Shown piece after piece: positions 1 to 7,197 of a stretch of DNA of 29,107 bases; position 1 is the stretch's first letter, and every line of letters starts with the position of its first letter. The DNA is from JAVZLH01 sp049700435 (GTDB taxonomy: Archaea > Thermoproteota > Bathyarchaeia > Bathyarchaeales > Bathycorpusculaceae): positions 1-29,107 of the forward strand of contig JBNAVK010000015.1 in the NCBI GenBank assembly GCA_049700435.1, in the 5' to 3' direction. The position numbers were made by a program, and so were the translations under genes. The notes under the pieces were generated by a model. The model searched no databases and was not told where the DNA came from. It saw nothing but the letters and a program-made list of their open reading frames with translations.

Positions 1-84
1 GCCATTTGAGTTTTAAAACACTATTGCAAACTACGAGACTATATGCCTATCGATTGCGAATGCCCTAAAGCATCTTCCACAAAG

Positions 85-1234
85 TTAGATTTTGTAGTAT
101 TTCGCGTAGAGAATTATGCCTACTGCTAAAATGGCTATGCATGAAACGGAAACTATCATCAAGTCTAACAGTATGGTTTGGCTGGTGACGGATGCTCCTC
201 TAAGGAAAAGGGAGGTCAACGCGTCTGTAACATAGTAACTGGGCACAAATTTGCTGATTACTTGCGCAGTGGATGACAATGAGGCCCCCAACAAATGTTC
301 CTAGAAAAAGTTGGGGAAGCACAAAAAGGAAGGCTATTCCAGTTGCTGCACCAGATGTTTTGGTAACTGTTGCTGTTATTAAACCGAAGCCCACGTTAGA
401 AAGGGAGAATATCAGCACAAAAACGAATGCAAGGGCATAAGCCAAGGCATCAACGTTTGGTCTGAATCCTAAAAGGTAAGCTACAAGAAAGACTAGAAAT
501 GCTTGAATCAAGGCTATAAGCATGTAAGACAGAACTTGGCTTGCCATAAACTCCGTGGGGGTTGTGGGAGTTATCCGAATTCTCTTTAGCATACCGTTTT
601 CTCTGTCTTGAGTGAAAGACTGGGCAACCATCATAATGAGGAAAATTGATGCGAAAGTAAACATGCCAGGCGCCATAAACTCAAAGGCAGAAAGCCGCTT
701 CGCTTCCACTAATGAAGCAACTTGCAAACTTATCGGGGTTGGGGTTGGCTGCGCATTGCCATCTGTAAAGGCGTTTAAAATTTGTTGGATGATGGGCGGT
801 ATGGCTTGCGTTGCAACAACCGAACCTTTATCCAAATAAAGGGAAACTGTGGCGTTTATCCACCTGCTCGGGTCTTTTGGCTCTTCATGGTAGGATATGA
901 GGCTTTGGCTGAAAGATTCGGGGATAACTATTATGGCTTGAACTTTTCCTTGAGACAAATCGTTTTGAGCAGTCTGGTTGTCTGCGTAAACTTGAACGCT
1001 TAATATTTTTGCATCAGACAATGCTGCGATGAATGCCTGCGACAAATTCGCACCGTCCATGTTGACCACGCCAATGTTGTAAACTGGTTGTGCGTCTCCT
1101 AAACCGCCGAAGGAAGCGCCAAAAGCCAAAACAAAGACTACTGGGAAGAGGAAAATCATAAAAAGCACGGCAGGCTCACGAACCGTTTTCTTCACTTCTT
1201 TCTTAGTTAAAGCTGTAACTCGCTGAAACTTCAT
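85..1234 (-). pseudogene. ABC-2 type exporter permease, split by a one-base frameshift
   Basis: Membrane subunit of an ABC-2 exporter, expected to pair with the ATPase just upstream. The main frame (1234 down to about 290) has an N-terminal membrane helix, a large extracytoplasmic domain (about residues 40-190) and then several membrane helices. It then runs into a non-membrane tail ending at 200. The missing last helix lies in another frame (about 294-85), starting GASLSSTAQV and ending in a hydrophobic helix and ILYAKYYKI. Dropping one base from the CCCCC run at 285-289 joins FLGTFVG to ASLSSTAQV and gives one protein of about 383 residues, normal for this family. The start ATG directly follows the ATPase stop and has GGGAGG eight bases upstream. 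It may be a working gene with a sequencing error rather than a true pseudogene. The substrate is unknown. Confidence 0.8.
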
Positions 1235-1981
1235 CTAAAGTTCCTCCCTTATCCTCCTCCCAGTCAATTTGATGAAAACCTCTTCCAAATTCTCAACACC
1301 ATGTTTTGAAATTAGTTCTTTCGGCGAATCGAGCGCGATGAGTTTCCCATGGTCAATTATGCCTACACGGTCGCAGAGCGCTTCGGCTTCCTCCATGTAA
1401 TGGGTGGTTAAAAAGATGGTTTTGCCTTCCTTCTTAAGTTCCCACATAAAATCCCAGACAGCACGACGCGATTGTGGGTCCATGCCTATGGTAGGTTCAT
1501 CCAAGAATATGATTTGCGGATCATGAATTAACGCCAGGATAAGGCTTAATCTGCGCTTCATGCCGCCGCTGTATTTTTCAACTCTTCTTTTAGCGTCTTG
1601 GGTGAGGCTCATTTTTTCAAGAAGCATGTCCCGCCGAGTTCTAAGCGTATCTTTGTCAAGAGCATGTAGGTTTCCGAAAAGCTCTATGTTTTCTATTCCC
1701 GTCAAGTAGGGGTAAACAGCAGTTTCCTGAGGGCAAACGCCTATTAACTCCTTAACTTTTGCGCTTTCTTTCTGCACATCGTAGCCGCCCACAACAGCTG
1801 TGCCGCTTGTTGGTTTTATAAGCCCGCAAAGAATGTTCACAGTTGTAGTTTTGCCCGCGCCATTCGGTCCAAGCAAACCGAAAAGTTCTCCCTTCGCCAC
1901 ATAAAAACTAACACCATCTACAGCAGTTACATCTTCAAATCTTTTAACAACACGCTCCATCACTACAGCAAACTTGTTCAT
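1235..1981 (-). CDS. ABC transporter ATP-binding protein (ABC-2 exporter)
   Basis: ATPase that powers the exporter whose permease follows without a gap. Numbered from the chosen start, it shows Walker A GPNGAGKTT near residue 40, a Q-loop in VCPQETAVYP, the signature YSGGMKRR, Walker B IIFLDEP and the switch histidine in LTTHYMEEAE: a complete, competent NBD of the CcmA/drug-export type. The open frame extends upstream to 2068, but that part lies inside the tRNA-Lys gene, so I place the start at ATG 1981 (MNKFAVVMERVV). ATG 1996 is an alternative. A PadR regulator upstream on the same strand is a common partner of such exporters. The cargo cannot be told from sequence. Confidence 0.9.
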   Translation of the reverse strand: MNKFAVVMERVVKRFEDVTAVDGVSFYVAKGELFGLLGPNGAGKTTTVNILCGLIKPTSGTAVVGGYDVQKESAKVKELIGVCPQETAVYPYLTGIENIELFGNLHALDKDTLRTRRDMLLEKMSLTQDAKRRVEKYSGGMKRRLSLILALIHDPQIIFLDEPTIGMDPQSRRAVWDFMWELKKEGKTIFLTTHYMEEAEALCDRVGIIDHGKLIALDSPKELISKHGVENLEEVFIKLTGRRIREEL

Positions 1982-2019
1982 GACTTGGACATCCATACGC
2001 CTAACTGAATGCTTAATTT

Positions 2020-2130
2020 TGGCGGGCCCGCCGGGAACTGTTCCCTGAAAGGGCACTGTGCCTTCCAAGTTTGAACCCGGGACCCCCGGGTTAAAAGCCC
2101 GGTGCTCTATCCTTACTGAGCTACGGGCCC
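2020..2130 (-). tRNA. tRNA-Lys(UUU) with a 33-nt intron in the T loop
   Basis: Read on the minus strand from 2130: acceptor GGGCCCG, D arm GCTC/GAGC with a 10-nt loop containing GG, anticodon stem CCGGG/CCCGG with loop CTTTTAA (anticodon TTT, lysine), variable loop GGGTC, then T stem CCGGG. The 3' T-stem strand CCCGG, acceptor strand CGGGCCC, discriminator G and an encoded CCA come only after an insertion. Removing 2038-2070 gives a normal 78-nt tRNA with T loop TTCAATT. Both stems on either side of the insertion pair perfectly, so this is an intron rather than a broken gene. The gene sits between the PadR regulator and the ABC ATPase, 38 bases before the ATPase start. Confidence 0.93.
2038..2070 (-). 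other. tRNA intron with bulge-helix-bulge splice structure
   Basis: The insertion folds as the archaeal splicing endonuclease expects. A four-base central helix GTTC/GAAC is flanked by 3-nt bulges AAA (5' site) and AGT (3' site). Inside it, an intron helix of about 11 pairs (CTTGGAAGGCA with TGCCCTTTCAGG, one bulged C, two G-T pairs) closes on a CAG loop. Cutting after the second base of each bulge frees exactly 33 nt and leaves a 7-nt T loop, placing the intron between tRNA positions 58 and 59. The outer exon helix pairs imperfectly, so the junction could differ by one or two bases. Confidence 0.8.
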
Positions 2131-2201
2131 TTTTGTGGCTTGTTTTAGAATTTTGGGAAGGTGCTTTTTAGCGTTTCGTTTCTTTTGGTTTTGTTTAAAA
2201 A

Positions 2202-2576
2202 TTAGGGGGTGGTGGATTGGACTTTTAGGAGGCTTGTTATGAAGTTTTTGATTTTGTCGTTTGCGCTTAGGATTGTTTCTATGGTTTTTTGTCCTTTCTC
2301 TGTTAGTTTGTAAACTCTTTTTCTTTCGTCCCATGCTCCTTCGATTAAGCCGTTTCTCTCTAGTGAGTATAGGAGTGAGTAGACTGTGCCTGAACTTACT
2401 AGGAGGTGGAATTTGTTGTGGATGAAGGATATCACGTCATAGCCGCTTAACGGCCCGTTTCTTAATTCGGCTAGAATTATTATGTCCATGAAGTTTTTGA
2501 TTATTCTTTCGTGCATTTTCTTTAATATTTTTCCTTCCAACTTTCCACCGCCAACAATGATTGTCAACGCCGTCAT
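2202..2576 (-). CDS. PadR-family transcriptional regulator
   Basis: Small winged-helix DNA-binding protein of 124 residues. The PadR signature is clear: the segment GPLSGYDVISFIHNKF is followed by SSGTVYSLLYSLERNGLIEG (recognition helix region) and a wing ending RKRVYKLTEKG. PadR proteins usually repress a nearby transporter or stress gene in response to a small molecule. Here the ABC-2 exporter lies downstream on the same strand, past the tRNA, and is the natural candidate target. The start at 2576 lies about 7 bases after the transcription start predicted from the TATA box at 2606-2613. ATG 2513 (MHERIIKNFMD) is the start seen in many relatives and is the alternative. Confidence 0.85.
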   Translation of the reverse strand: MTALTIIVGGGKLEGKILKKMHERIIKNFMDIIILAELRNGPLSGYDVISFIHNKFHLLVSSGTVYSLLYSLERNGLIEGAWDERKRVYKLTEKGQKTIETILSANDKIKNFITSLLKVQSTTP

Positions 2577-2605
2577 GTTTATTCACATTTTTACATTTTA
2601 GGTTA

Positions 2606-2613
2606 GATATAAA
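2606..2613 (-). promoter_or_regulatory. TATA box of the PadR gene
   Basis: The minus strand reads TTTATATC in a very A/T-rich stretch, centred about 33 bases before ATG 2576. Transcription would start near 2583 and leave almost no leader. Confidence 0.5.
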
Positions 2614-2733
2614 TATTTAAATTTTATTCTAATTCTGAATTCGAAGTTGAAACAGAACATAATGGGTTTAAACAAAGTTTTCCGCAAAAATAATCTGCTA
2701 GTAATTTACAAATAGGAAACGGATTGATTGCAT

Positions 2734-3639
2734 ATGAAAAAAGTGTCAAGACGCAAAGCTGTTTACAGCTTTTCTTCAAAGAATCCACCAGCGGAGTATG
2801 TTTCGCCGGGTGAGCGTGTTATTCTTGAATTGGAAGATGCCTTTGGCGGTCAGGTTAAGGATGAAAATGCGCTGATAGAAGAACTTGACTGGTCTAAAGT
2901 CAATGGTGCAACTGGGCCAATTTTCATCAAAGACGCGAAACCAGGAGACACGCTTGTCGTGAATATTGAAGATGTAAAGGTGGCTGAGCGCGGAGTTATC
3001 GCAGTTATACCAAAGCAAGGGGCGTTGGGCAAAAAAGTTTCTAGGGCTTGTTTGTCGGTTGTTCCCATCCGCGACGGTTACATTCAATTTGAAAGAGGAG
3101 TCAAGGTGAAAGCGAATCCTATGATAGGCACTATAGGTGTTGCGCCTCTGCTTGGGGACTTCCCAACAGGCAGTCTTGGAAAACATGGCGGTAACATGGA
3201 CGTAAAGGAAGTTGTGGCTGGAAGTACATTGTATTTTCCAGTTTTTGTGGAAGGTGGTCTCTTTGCGGCTGGGGATTTACACGCTGTTCAAGCTGATGGA
3301 GAAGTATGTGTTTCTTCTGTGGAAGTGTCTGGCGAAGTGCTGTTAAGCTTTGATGTTTTAAAGGGAAGATGCCCACCTTGGCCTGTTCTTGAAACCAAGA
3401 GTAATTACGCGTTTCTCGTTTGCGGAGATACTCTGGATGAAGCTTCATTTTTGGCTGTTGACGCTGCTGTTGAGGCTTTAATGCGCGAGCATAATTGGTC
3501 TTTTGAGAAGGCATACATGTTCGCCAGCCTTGTTGTCGACTTGAAAATCAATCAGGTTGTAGATCCAAAAAAGGGTGTAAGGGCTGTCATCCCGAAGGAT
3601 TTCATTTCTCTTGAAGGTTTGTTCGGTGCTAAGCGGTAA
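2734..3639 (+). CDS. Acetamidase/formamidase family protein
   Basis: Predicted amidohydrolase of the FmdA/AmdA family, which releases ammonia from formamide, acetamide or similar short amides in the cytoplasm. The length (301 residues) and the family landmarks fit: GATGPIFIKDAKPGDTLVV near residues 70-90, the MIGTIGVAP segment, GKHGGNMDVKE (conserved GGN-D core near residue 155), and FPVFVEGGLFAAGDLHAVQADGE with the metal-site-like GDLHAxQGDGE pattern. ATG 2734 is preferred over the in-frame TTG at 2728 because the MKKVSRRKAVYSF start matches the family. It stands alone between divergent and downstream genes, so the true substrate is open. Confidence 0.88.
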   Translation: MKKVSRRKAVYSFSSKNPPAEYVSPGERVILELEDAFGGQVKDENALIEELDWSKVNGATGPIFIKDAKPGDTLVVNIEDVKVAERGVIAVIPKQGALGKKVSRACLSVVPIRDGYIQFERGVKVKANPMIGTIGVAPLLGDFPTGSLGKHGGNMDVKEVVAGSTLYFPVFVEGGLFAAGDLHAVQADGEVCVSSVEVSGEVLLSFDVLKGRCPPWPVLETKSNYAFLVCGDTLDEASFLAVDAAVEALMREHNWSFEKAYMFASLVVDLKINQVVDPKKGVRAVIPKDFISLEGLFGAKR

Positions 3640-3767
3640 TGTCTTGTTGCGCTTAAAATATTTCACATTCAATTAAAGATACGCGTTTTCTCTTCTTCAT
3701 TTTTTAAATGTAGTTTTTTATTTTATGGAATAAAACAGCAATTCTTATCAGTCAGCGATATTTCTGC

Positions 3768-4364
3768 ATGTTAGCAAACGCTATTTCCTTAAATAGGCTA
3801 AAAAGGTGGCGGTGCGAAGAATTGATTTCTTGGAAGAACTCCTTTAGGAGATTAAATGAAGAATATGAGACAGTGAATAAAAAGAGGCAAGCTTTAGAAA
3901 ATTTGCTGAACACTGGCAGAATCTCGCAGTCCACGTTCGATGATTTCAATGCGGAAATAAATGAGGCAGTTGCGGAAATTGAAAGGCAGCGAAAGGCTTT
4001 GTTGGACAAAATGAACGCTAAAATGAAGGAGCTTGAAACGCAAATTAAAACACTTGAGGTGCTTCTCGCGAACTTTGAGATTCAGCATGTAACCGGCGAG
4101 GTTGAAGAGGAGGTTTACCAACGTGAAGTTGCTCTCTTATCCGCTGGGCTTGAACATGCAAAAAACGAGTTAAGCGCCATCAAAGAGGCTACAAGTCAAC
4201 TTTCAAGCAGCCTACAAGCTTTGACAGCAGACGTCAAACAAGAAGGAATTGAACCGCAACCTCCGCAAGTTTCTCAACCAGAAAATGAACAAAAATTGTC
4301 TGAAACCACAGTAGAGTTTGTGGAAGTCGGCAAAACAGAACAGGAACAGAAACAAGAAGGATAA
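3768..4364 (+). CDS. CdvA-like coiled-coil protein lacking a PRC-barrel
   Basis: Mostly helical protein of up to 198 residues. Residues about 22-150 form long heptad-type helices with two short breaks, TGRISQSTFDDF and HVTGEVEEEVYQRE, a helix-break-helix pattern I associate with the CdvA-like coiled-coil family of TACK archaea. The tail (from about 165) is polar, rich in Q, E and P (PQPPQVSQPE), and may be a flexible partner-binding segment. True CdvA has an N-terminal PRC-barrel and recruits ESCRT-III (CdvB) in cell division; none is present here and no cdvB or cdvC is nearby. The start is uncertain: ATG 3768, or TTG 3822 preceded by a GGTGG-like site. The division role is inference only. 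Confidence 0.6.
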   Translation: MLANAISLNRLKRWRCEELISWKNSFRRLNEEYETVNKKRQALENLLNTGRISQSTFDDFNAEINEAVAEIERQRKALLDKMNAKMKELETQIKTLEVLLANFEIQHVTGEVEEEVYQREVALLSAGLEHAKNELSAIKEATSQLSSSLQALTADVKQEGIEPQPPQVSQPENEQKLSETTVEFVEVGKTEQEQKQEG

Positions 4365-4419
4365 CGGTTAAAAAAATAGGCAATTCTCTTCATCCACCCT
4401 TTTTTGAGTTTTTGCAATA

Positions 4420-4428
4420 TTTTTAAAT
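4420..4428 (+). promoter_or_regulatory. TATA box placing a leaderless start at hypA
   Basis: TTTTTAAAT is centred about 27 bases before ATG 4452, the classic archaeal spacing to the first transcribed base. It supports ATG 4452 as the true hypA start over the longer frame beginning at 4404. Confidence 0.5.
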
Positions 4429-4451
4429 GGTGCCTTGCAGTAGGCTTTCCT

Positions 4452-4850
4452 ATGCATGAATGGGCTTTAGCTGAAGCCGTTATCGCCGCGGCTTCTCAGA
4501 TTGCCGAAGAAGAAGGGTTAAGAGAAGTTACAGAGGTTAAGCTGAAAGTTGGGGAACTGCAGAATTTAGAGTTGGATCTGTTGGATTTCGCCTTTTCGCA
4601 GCTTAAACCCGAAAAATTTAAGAACGCAAAGTTAAGCGTGGAAATGGAGAAGGCCGAGTTTAAGTGCAGAGTCTGCGGAAACACTTGGTTTTTCAAGAGG
4701 AATGAATTAGACTCAAGCACGTCGGAAGCGATACATTTCCTCCCAGAAACCGCGCACACATACATTAAATGTCCAAAATGTGGAAGCCCAGACTTCGAAA
4801 TTCTGCACGGTCGCGGTGTTCTCCTTGAAAGCATAAGGGGAGTGAAGTGA
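4452..4850 (+). CDS. hypA: Hydrogenase nickel incorporation protein HypA
   Basis: Nickel metallochaperone that delivers Ni to [NiFe] hydrogenase precursors. The protein (132 residues) opens with MHEWALAEAV; His2 of the MHE motif is the family's nickel ligand. A zinc-ribbon domain follows with CRVC (Cys72, Cys75) and CPKC (Cys107, Cys110). The spacer between the two pairs is long, as in archaeal HypA of the Thermococcus type. ATG 4452 is the only start that leaves the nickel-binding N terminus free. It overlaps the downstream ATPase by four bases (GTGA), so the two are translationally coupled. No hydrogenase structural gene or other hyp gene is in the window. Confidence 0.95.
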   Translation: MHEWALAEAVIAAASQIAEEEGLREVTEVKLKVGELQNLELDLLDFAFSQLKPEKFKNAKLSVEMEKAEFKCRVCGNTWFFKRNELDSSTSEAIHFLPETAHTYIKCPKCGSPDFEILHGRGVLLESIRGVK

Positions 4851-5590
4851 GGATGGTTGACCCGCGAACCAGCATAATAGACGATAGGCTAAGCGATATT
4901 GGAAGGGTTATTGCTGTTTCCAGCGGGAAGGGGGGGGTTGGCAAAAGCCTTGTAGCCTCCACTCTTGCGCTGGCGCTAGCGAAAAAGGGTTATGAAGTTG
5001 GGCTTTTCGACTTGGACTTTTCAAGTCCTTCAACGCATATGATTTTAGGCGTTAAGGGGGTTCAACCAAAAGAAGAGCGGGGCATAGTTCCACCAGTTGT
5101 TTACGGGTTAAGGTATATGTCAATAGTTTATTATTCTGGAGAGTATGCCACGCCTTTGAGGGGAGCGGACACTTCCAACGCCTTAATTGAGTTGCTTTCA
5201 GTCACGAGATGGGGGAAGCTTGACTTTCTCGTTATTGATATGCCTCCTGGAATAGGCGATGCAACCCTTGACTTAATAAGGTTCATTAAGAAGATAGAGT
5301 TTCTAATTGTGACTACGCCTTCGCAGTTGGCTTTTGAAACCGTTCGGAAACTGGTGGGCTTGCTGAAAGAGCTGAAAATTCCAATTATAGGAGTTGTTGA
5401 AAACATGAAAATGGACAGTTCAAGCGCTATTAAAGAAAAGACTCGGAGGCTTGGCGTAGAATTTATTGGTGAGATTCCATTCGACCCAGAAGTGGAGGAA
5501 GCCATAGGCGACGTGAATAAACTGTTAAGAACGGTGTTGGCTAAAAAAGTGAATGATTTTGCGTCCAAAATAATAAAATGGGCGTTATAG
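4847..5590 (+). CDS. hypB: Mrp/MinD-family P-loop ATPase, likely ATP-type HypB partner of HypA
   Basis: Cytoplasmic ATPase of 247 residues with the deviant Walker A SGKGGVGKS (26-34), switch I DLDFSSPS (55-62) and Walker B LVIDMPPG (128-135). Mrp/Nbp35 iron-sulfur carriers have a C-terminal CxxC for the cluster, but this protein contains no cysteine at all. Thermococcus has a HypB unrelated to the bacterial GTPase, a Mrp-like ATPase (HypB_AT) that binds HypA and raises its nickel affinity. The four-base overlap with hypA and the absence of Fe-S ligands point to that role. GTG 4847 follows a GGGGAG site; ATG 4853 is possible. A general Mrp-type role is less likely. Confidence 0.82.
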   Translation: MRMVDPRTSIIDDRLSDIGRVIAVSSGKGGVGKSLVASTLALALAKKGYEVGLFDLDFSSPSTHMILGVKGVQPKEERGIVPPVVYGLRYMSIVYYSGEYATPLRGADTSNALIELLSVTRWGKLDFLVIDMPPGIGDATLDLIRFIKKIEFLIVTTPSQLAFETVRKLVGLLKELKIPIIGVVENMKMDSSSAIKEKTRRLGVEFIGEIPFDPEVEEAIGDVNKLLRTVLAKKVNDFASKIIKWAL

Positions 5591-5622
5591 GCGTCATTAA
5601 AGCGTGAAAAAGGGGGTAGTTT

Positions 5623-6612
5623 GTGAGTAAGGTTAAGGCTCTGGCGCTTTTGTCTGGAGGCTTGGACAGCACATTAGCTGTGAAACTTATTTTGGATCAA
5701 GGCATAGATGTTGAAGCCGTAAATTTTGTAACGCCTTTTTGCATTTGCAGAAAAGATGGTTGCAGCGCTTCTGGAGCGGCGAAGAAACTTAACATACCGT
5801 TAAAAATCATAAGCGTCGGCGAAGACTACTTGAAGGTTGTGAGAAATCCAAAGTATGGATATGGCAAGAACATGAACCCTTGCATAGACTGCAGAATTTT
5901 CATGTTGAAAAAGGCTAAAAAGTACGCGAAGGATATTGGTGCAGCCTTCATTTTTACGGGTGAAGTTTTAGACGAGAGACCCATGTCTCAGCATAGAAAA
6001 GCCCTAAGCATAATAGAGGAAGAGGCGGGGTTAAAGGGTAAAATCCTTAGACCTTTGTCGGCGAAGCTGCTGCCAGAAACTGAGGCTGAGAAAATGGGCT
6101 GGGTGGATAGGGAGAGGCTTTTGGATATTCGAGGCAGATCACGAAAAAGGCAGATTGAGCTTGCCAAACAGTTTGGAATAACTGAGTATGCAACTCCGGC
6201 TGGAGGCTGCTTGCTCACGTATAAGGAGTTTGCAGCTAAACTGCGCGACTTGTTTAGTCATAAGAAGAGAGTTTCCCTCAGAGATGTGAAATTGCTAAAG
6301 TTTGGGAGGCATTTCAGGTTTGGAAGAAACAAGATTATCGTTGGGCGAAACGAGGCTGAAAACAGGGTTTTGCTTCAGTTGAAGGCTGCTGGTGATTATT
6401 ATTTTGAGGCTCAAGGTTGTGGGAGCCCCGTTACTTTGCTTCAAGGACCTAAGACGAAGGAGGCTGTTGGAAAGGCGGCGGAGTTGACTGCTTTCTATTC
6501 AGACCAGAAAACTGGGGAGGTTCTTGTGAAGTTTGGCAGAAAAAGCCTAGATAAGTCGATGAAGGTTTCTATTCCCTCCAGAGAGGATGTTGAAAAACTG
6601 AGAATTAAATGA
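5623..6612 (+). CDS. PP-loop tRNA sulfurtransferase-like protein with NFACT-R-type C-terminal domain
   Basis: Predicted ATP-dependent RNA-thiolation enzyme of 329 residues. The PP-loop SGGLDST is at residues 11-17. Cysteines at 40, 42 and 47 and a CIDC pair (87, 90) follow, then Cys196 in TPAGGCLLTY, the position where MnmA-like enzymes keep a conserved cysteine. Residues about 222-329, with FGRHFRFGRNKIIVGRNEAEN, match the RNA-binding NFACT-R/DUF814 module. The target base is not identifiable: 4-thiouridine or 2-thiouridine chemistry are both possible. GTG 5623 is preceded by GGGGG at good spacing. It follows the HypB-type ATPase by 32 bases, probably in the same transcript, and its last base is one base from the convergent ferredoxin gene. 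Confidence 0.85.
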   Translation: MSKVKALALLSGGLDSTLAVKLILDQGIDVEAVNFVTPFCICRKDGCSASGAAKKLNIPLKIISVGEDYLKVVRNPKYGYGKNMNPCIDCRIFMLKKAKKYAKDIGAAFIFTGEVLDERPMSQHRKALSIIEEEAGLKGKILRPLSAKLLPETEAEKMGWVDRERLLDIRGRSRKRQIELAKQFGITEYATPAGGCLLTYKEFAAKLRDLFSHKKRVSLRDVKLLKFGRHFRFGRNKIIVGRNEAENRVLLQLKAAGDYYFEAQGCGSPVTLLQGPKTKEAVGKAAELTAFYSDQKTGEVLVKFGRKSLDKSMKVSIPSREDVEKLRIK

Positions 6613-6613
6613 T

Positions 6614-7072
6614 TTATTTTGTTAGAACTGCGTATCTTTTTCTGAAAGCGGTGTCTACTCTTTGTGTGCGTTTTTTGCTGTTTATGCTGTGTTGGAGCAT
6701 GACAACGTCTCTTGGTTTGCTGAAGCTCTCTGTTTTGCCGTCTGCCCTTTCTCTTACAACTTTTATGCAGTCATCCACTATGCAGTTTAGCACGCATGCG
6801 CCGCAGTATATGCAAAGGTCTTCTGTTATGGCGACTTCTCCGGCTTTCCAGAAGAGTGCGTTTGTTGGGCATGCTTTAATGCATAGTTTGCATTCAACTC
6901 CTTTGCATATTCTTTTGTTTATGGTTACTTTTCCCTTGGCAAAGAACTGTTTTATGCTGAGAGGAGCGAGAAGTTCTTCTCTTCGTTTTTGTCTCTCTTT
7001 CTCCGTGGTTTCCACTAAGAGTTGGAAGATGTTTGCGCTTGGATTTGCCTTATCATTTTGCATTAACTTCAT
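6614..7072 (-). CDS. 4Fe-4S ferredoxin-like protein
   Basis: Small electron carrier of 152 residues for two [4Fe-4S] clusters. The first motif is CKGVECKLCIKACP (C-x4-C-x2-C-x3-C-P), with four rather than two residues between the first two cysteines. The second is CIYCGACVLNC (C-x2-C-x2-C-x3-C), with isoleucine in place of the usual final proline and an extra cysteine five residues on. A charged helical N-terminal extension (about 55 residues) and a basic tail flank the core, suggesting it docks to a partner. The partner is unknown; the convergent sulfurtransferase-like gene is only a neighbour. ATG 7072 lies about 25 bases from a TAAATTA box. Confidence 0.85.
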   Translation of the reverse strand: MKLMQNDKANPSANIFQLLVETTEKERQKRREELLAPLSIKQFFAKGKVTINKRICKGVECKLCIKACPTNALFWKAGEVAITEDLCIYCGACVLNCIVDDCIKVVRERADGKTESFSKPRDVVMLQHSINSKKRTQRVDTAFRKRYAVLTK

Positions 7073-7154
7073 CTTTTAGCTGAACTTCATTTTAATTTAT
7101 GGTTTTTATGGATTATAACCATTTACCCAAAATATCAAGGAATATTAAGGTTGC

Positions 7155-7190
7155 ATCATAAAAACAGAGGAAAAGAAAAGAAAGGGAGAT
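7155..7190 (-). terminator. Pyrimidine/T-rich terminator after the pilin genes
   Basis: Just past the pilin stop codon the minus strand becomes a long C/T tract with several T runs (TTTCTTTTCTTTTCC, then TTTTT). Archaeal RNA polymerase stops at such U-rich tracts without a hairpin. Confidence 0.45.
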
Positions 7191-7197
7191 TTTGCTT

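Noticed and set aside
2113..2334. 73-residue lysine-rich minus-strand frame
   Set aside because: It overlaps the PadR gene and the tRNA and has low-complexity composition from A/T-rich sequence.
4847..5590. Mrp/ApbC-type iron-sulfur cluster carrier
   Set aside because: The protein has no cysteine, so it cannot hold a bridging cluster; the overlap with hypA favours an ATP-type HypB.
6609..7079. 156-residue plus-strand frame with hydrophobic runs
   Set aside because: It is the shadow of the ferredoxin-like gene, whose cysteine motifs on the minus strand are decisive.
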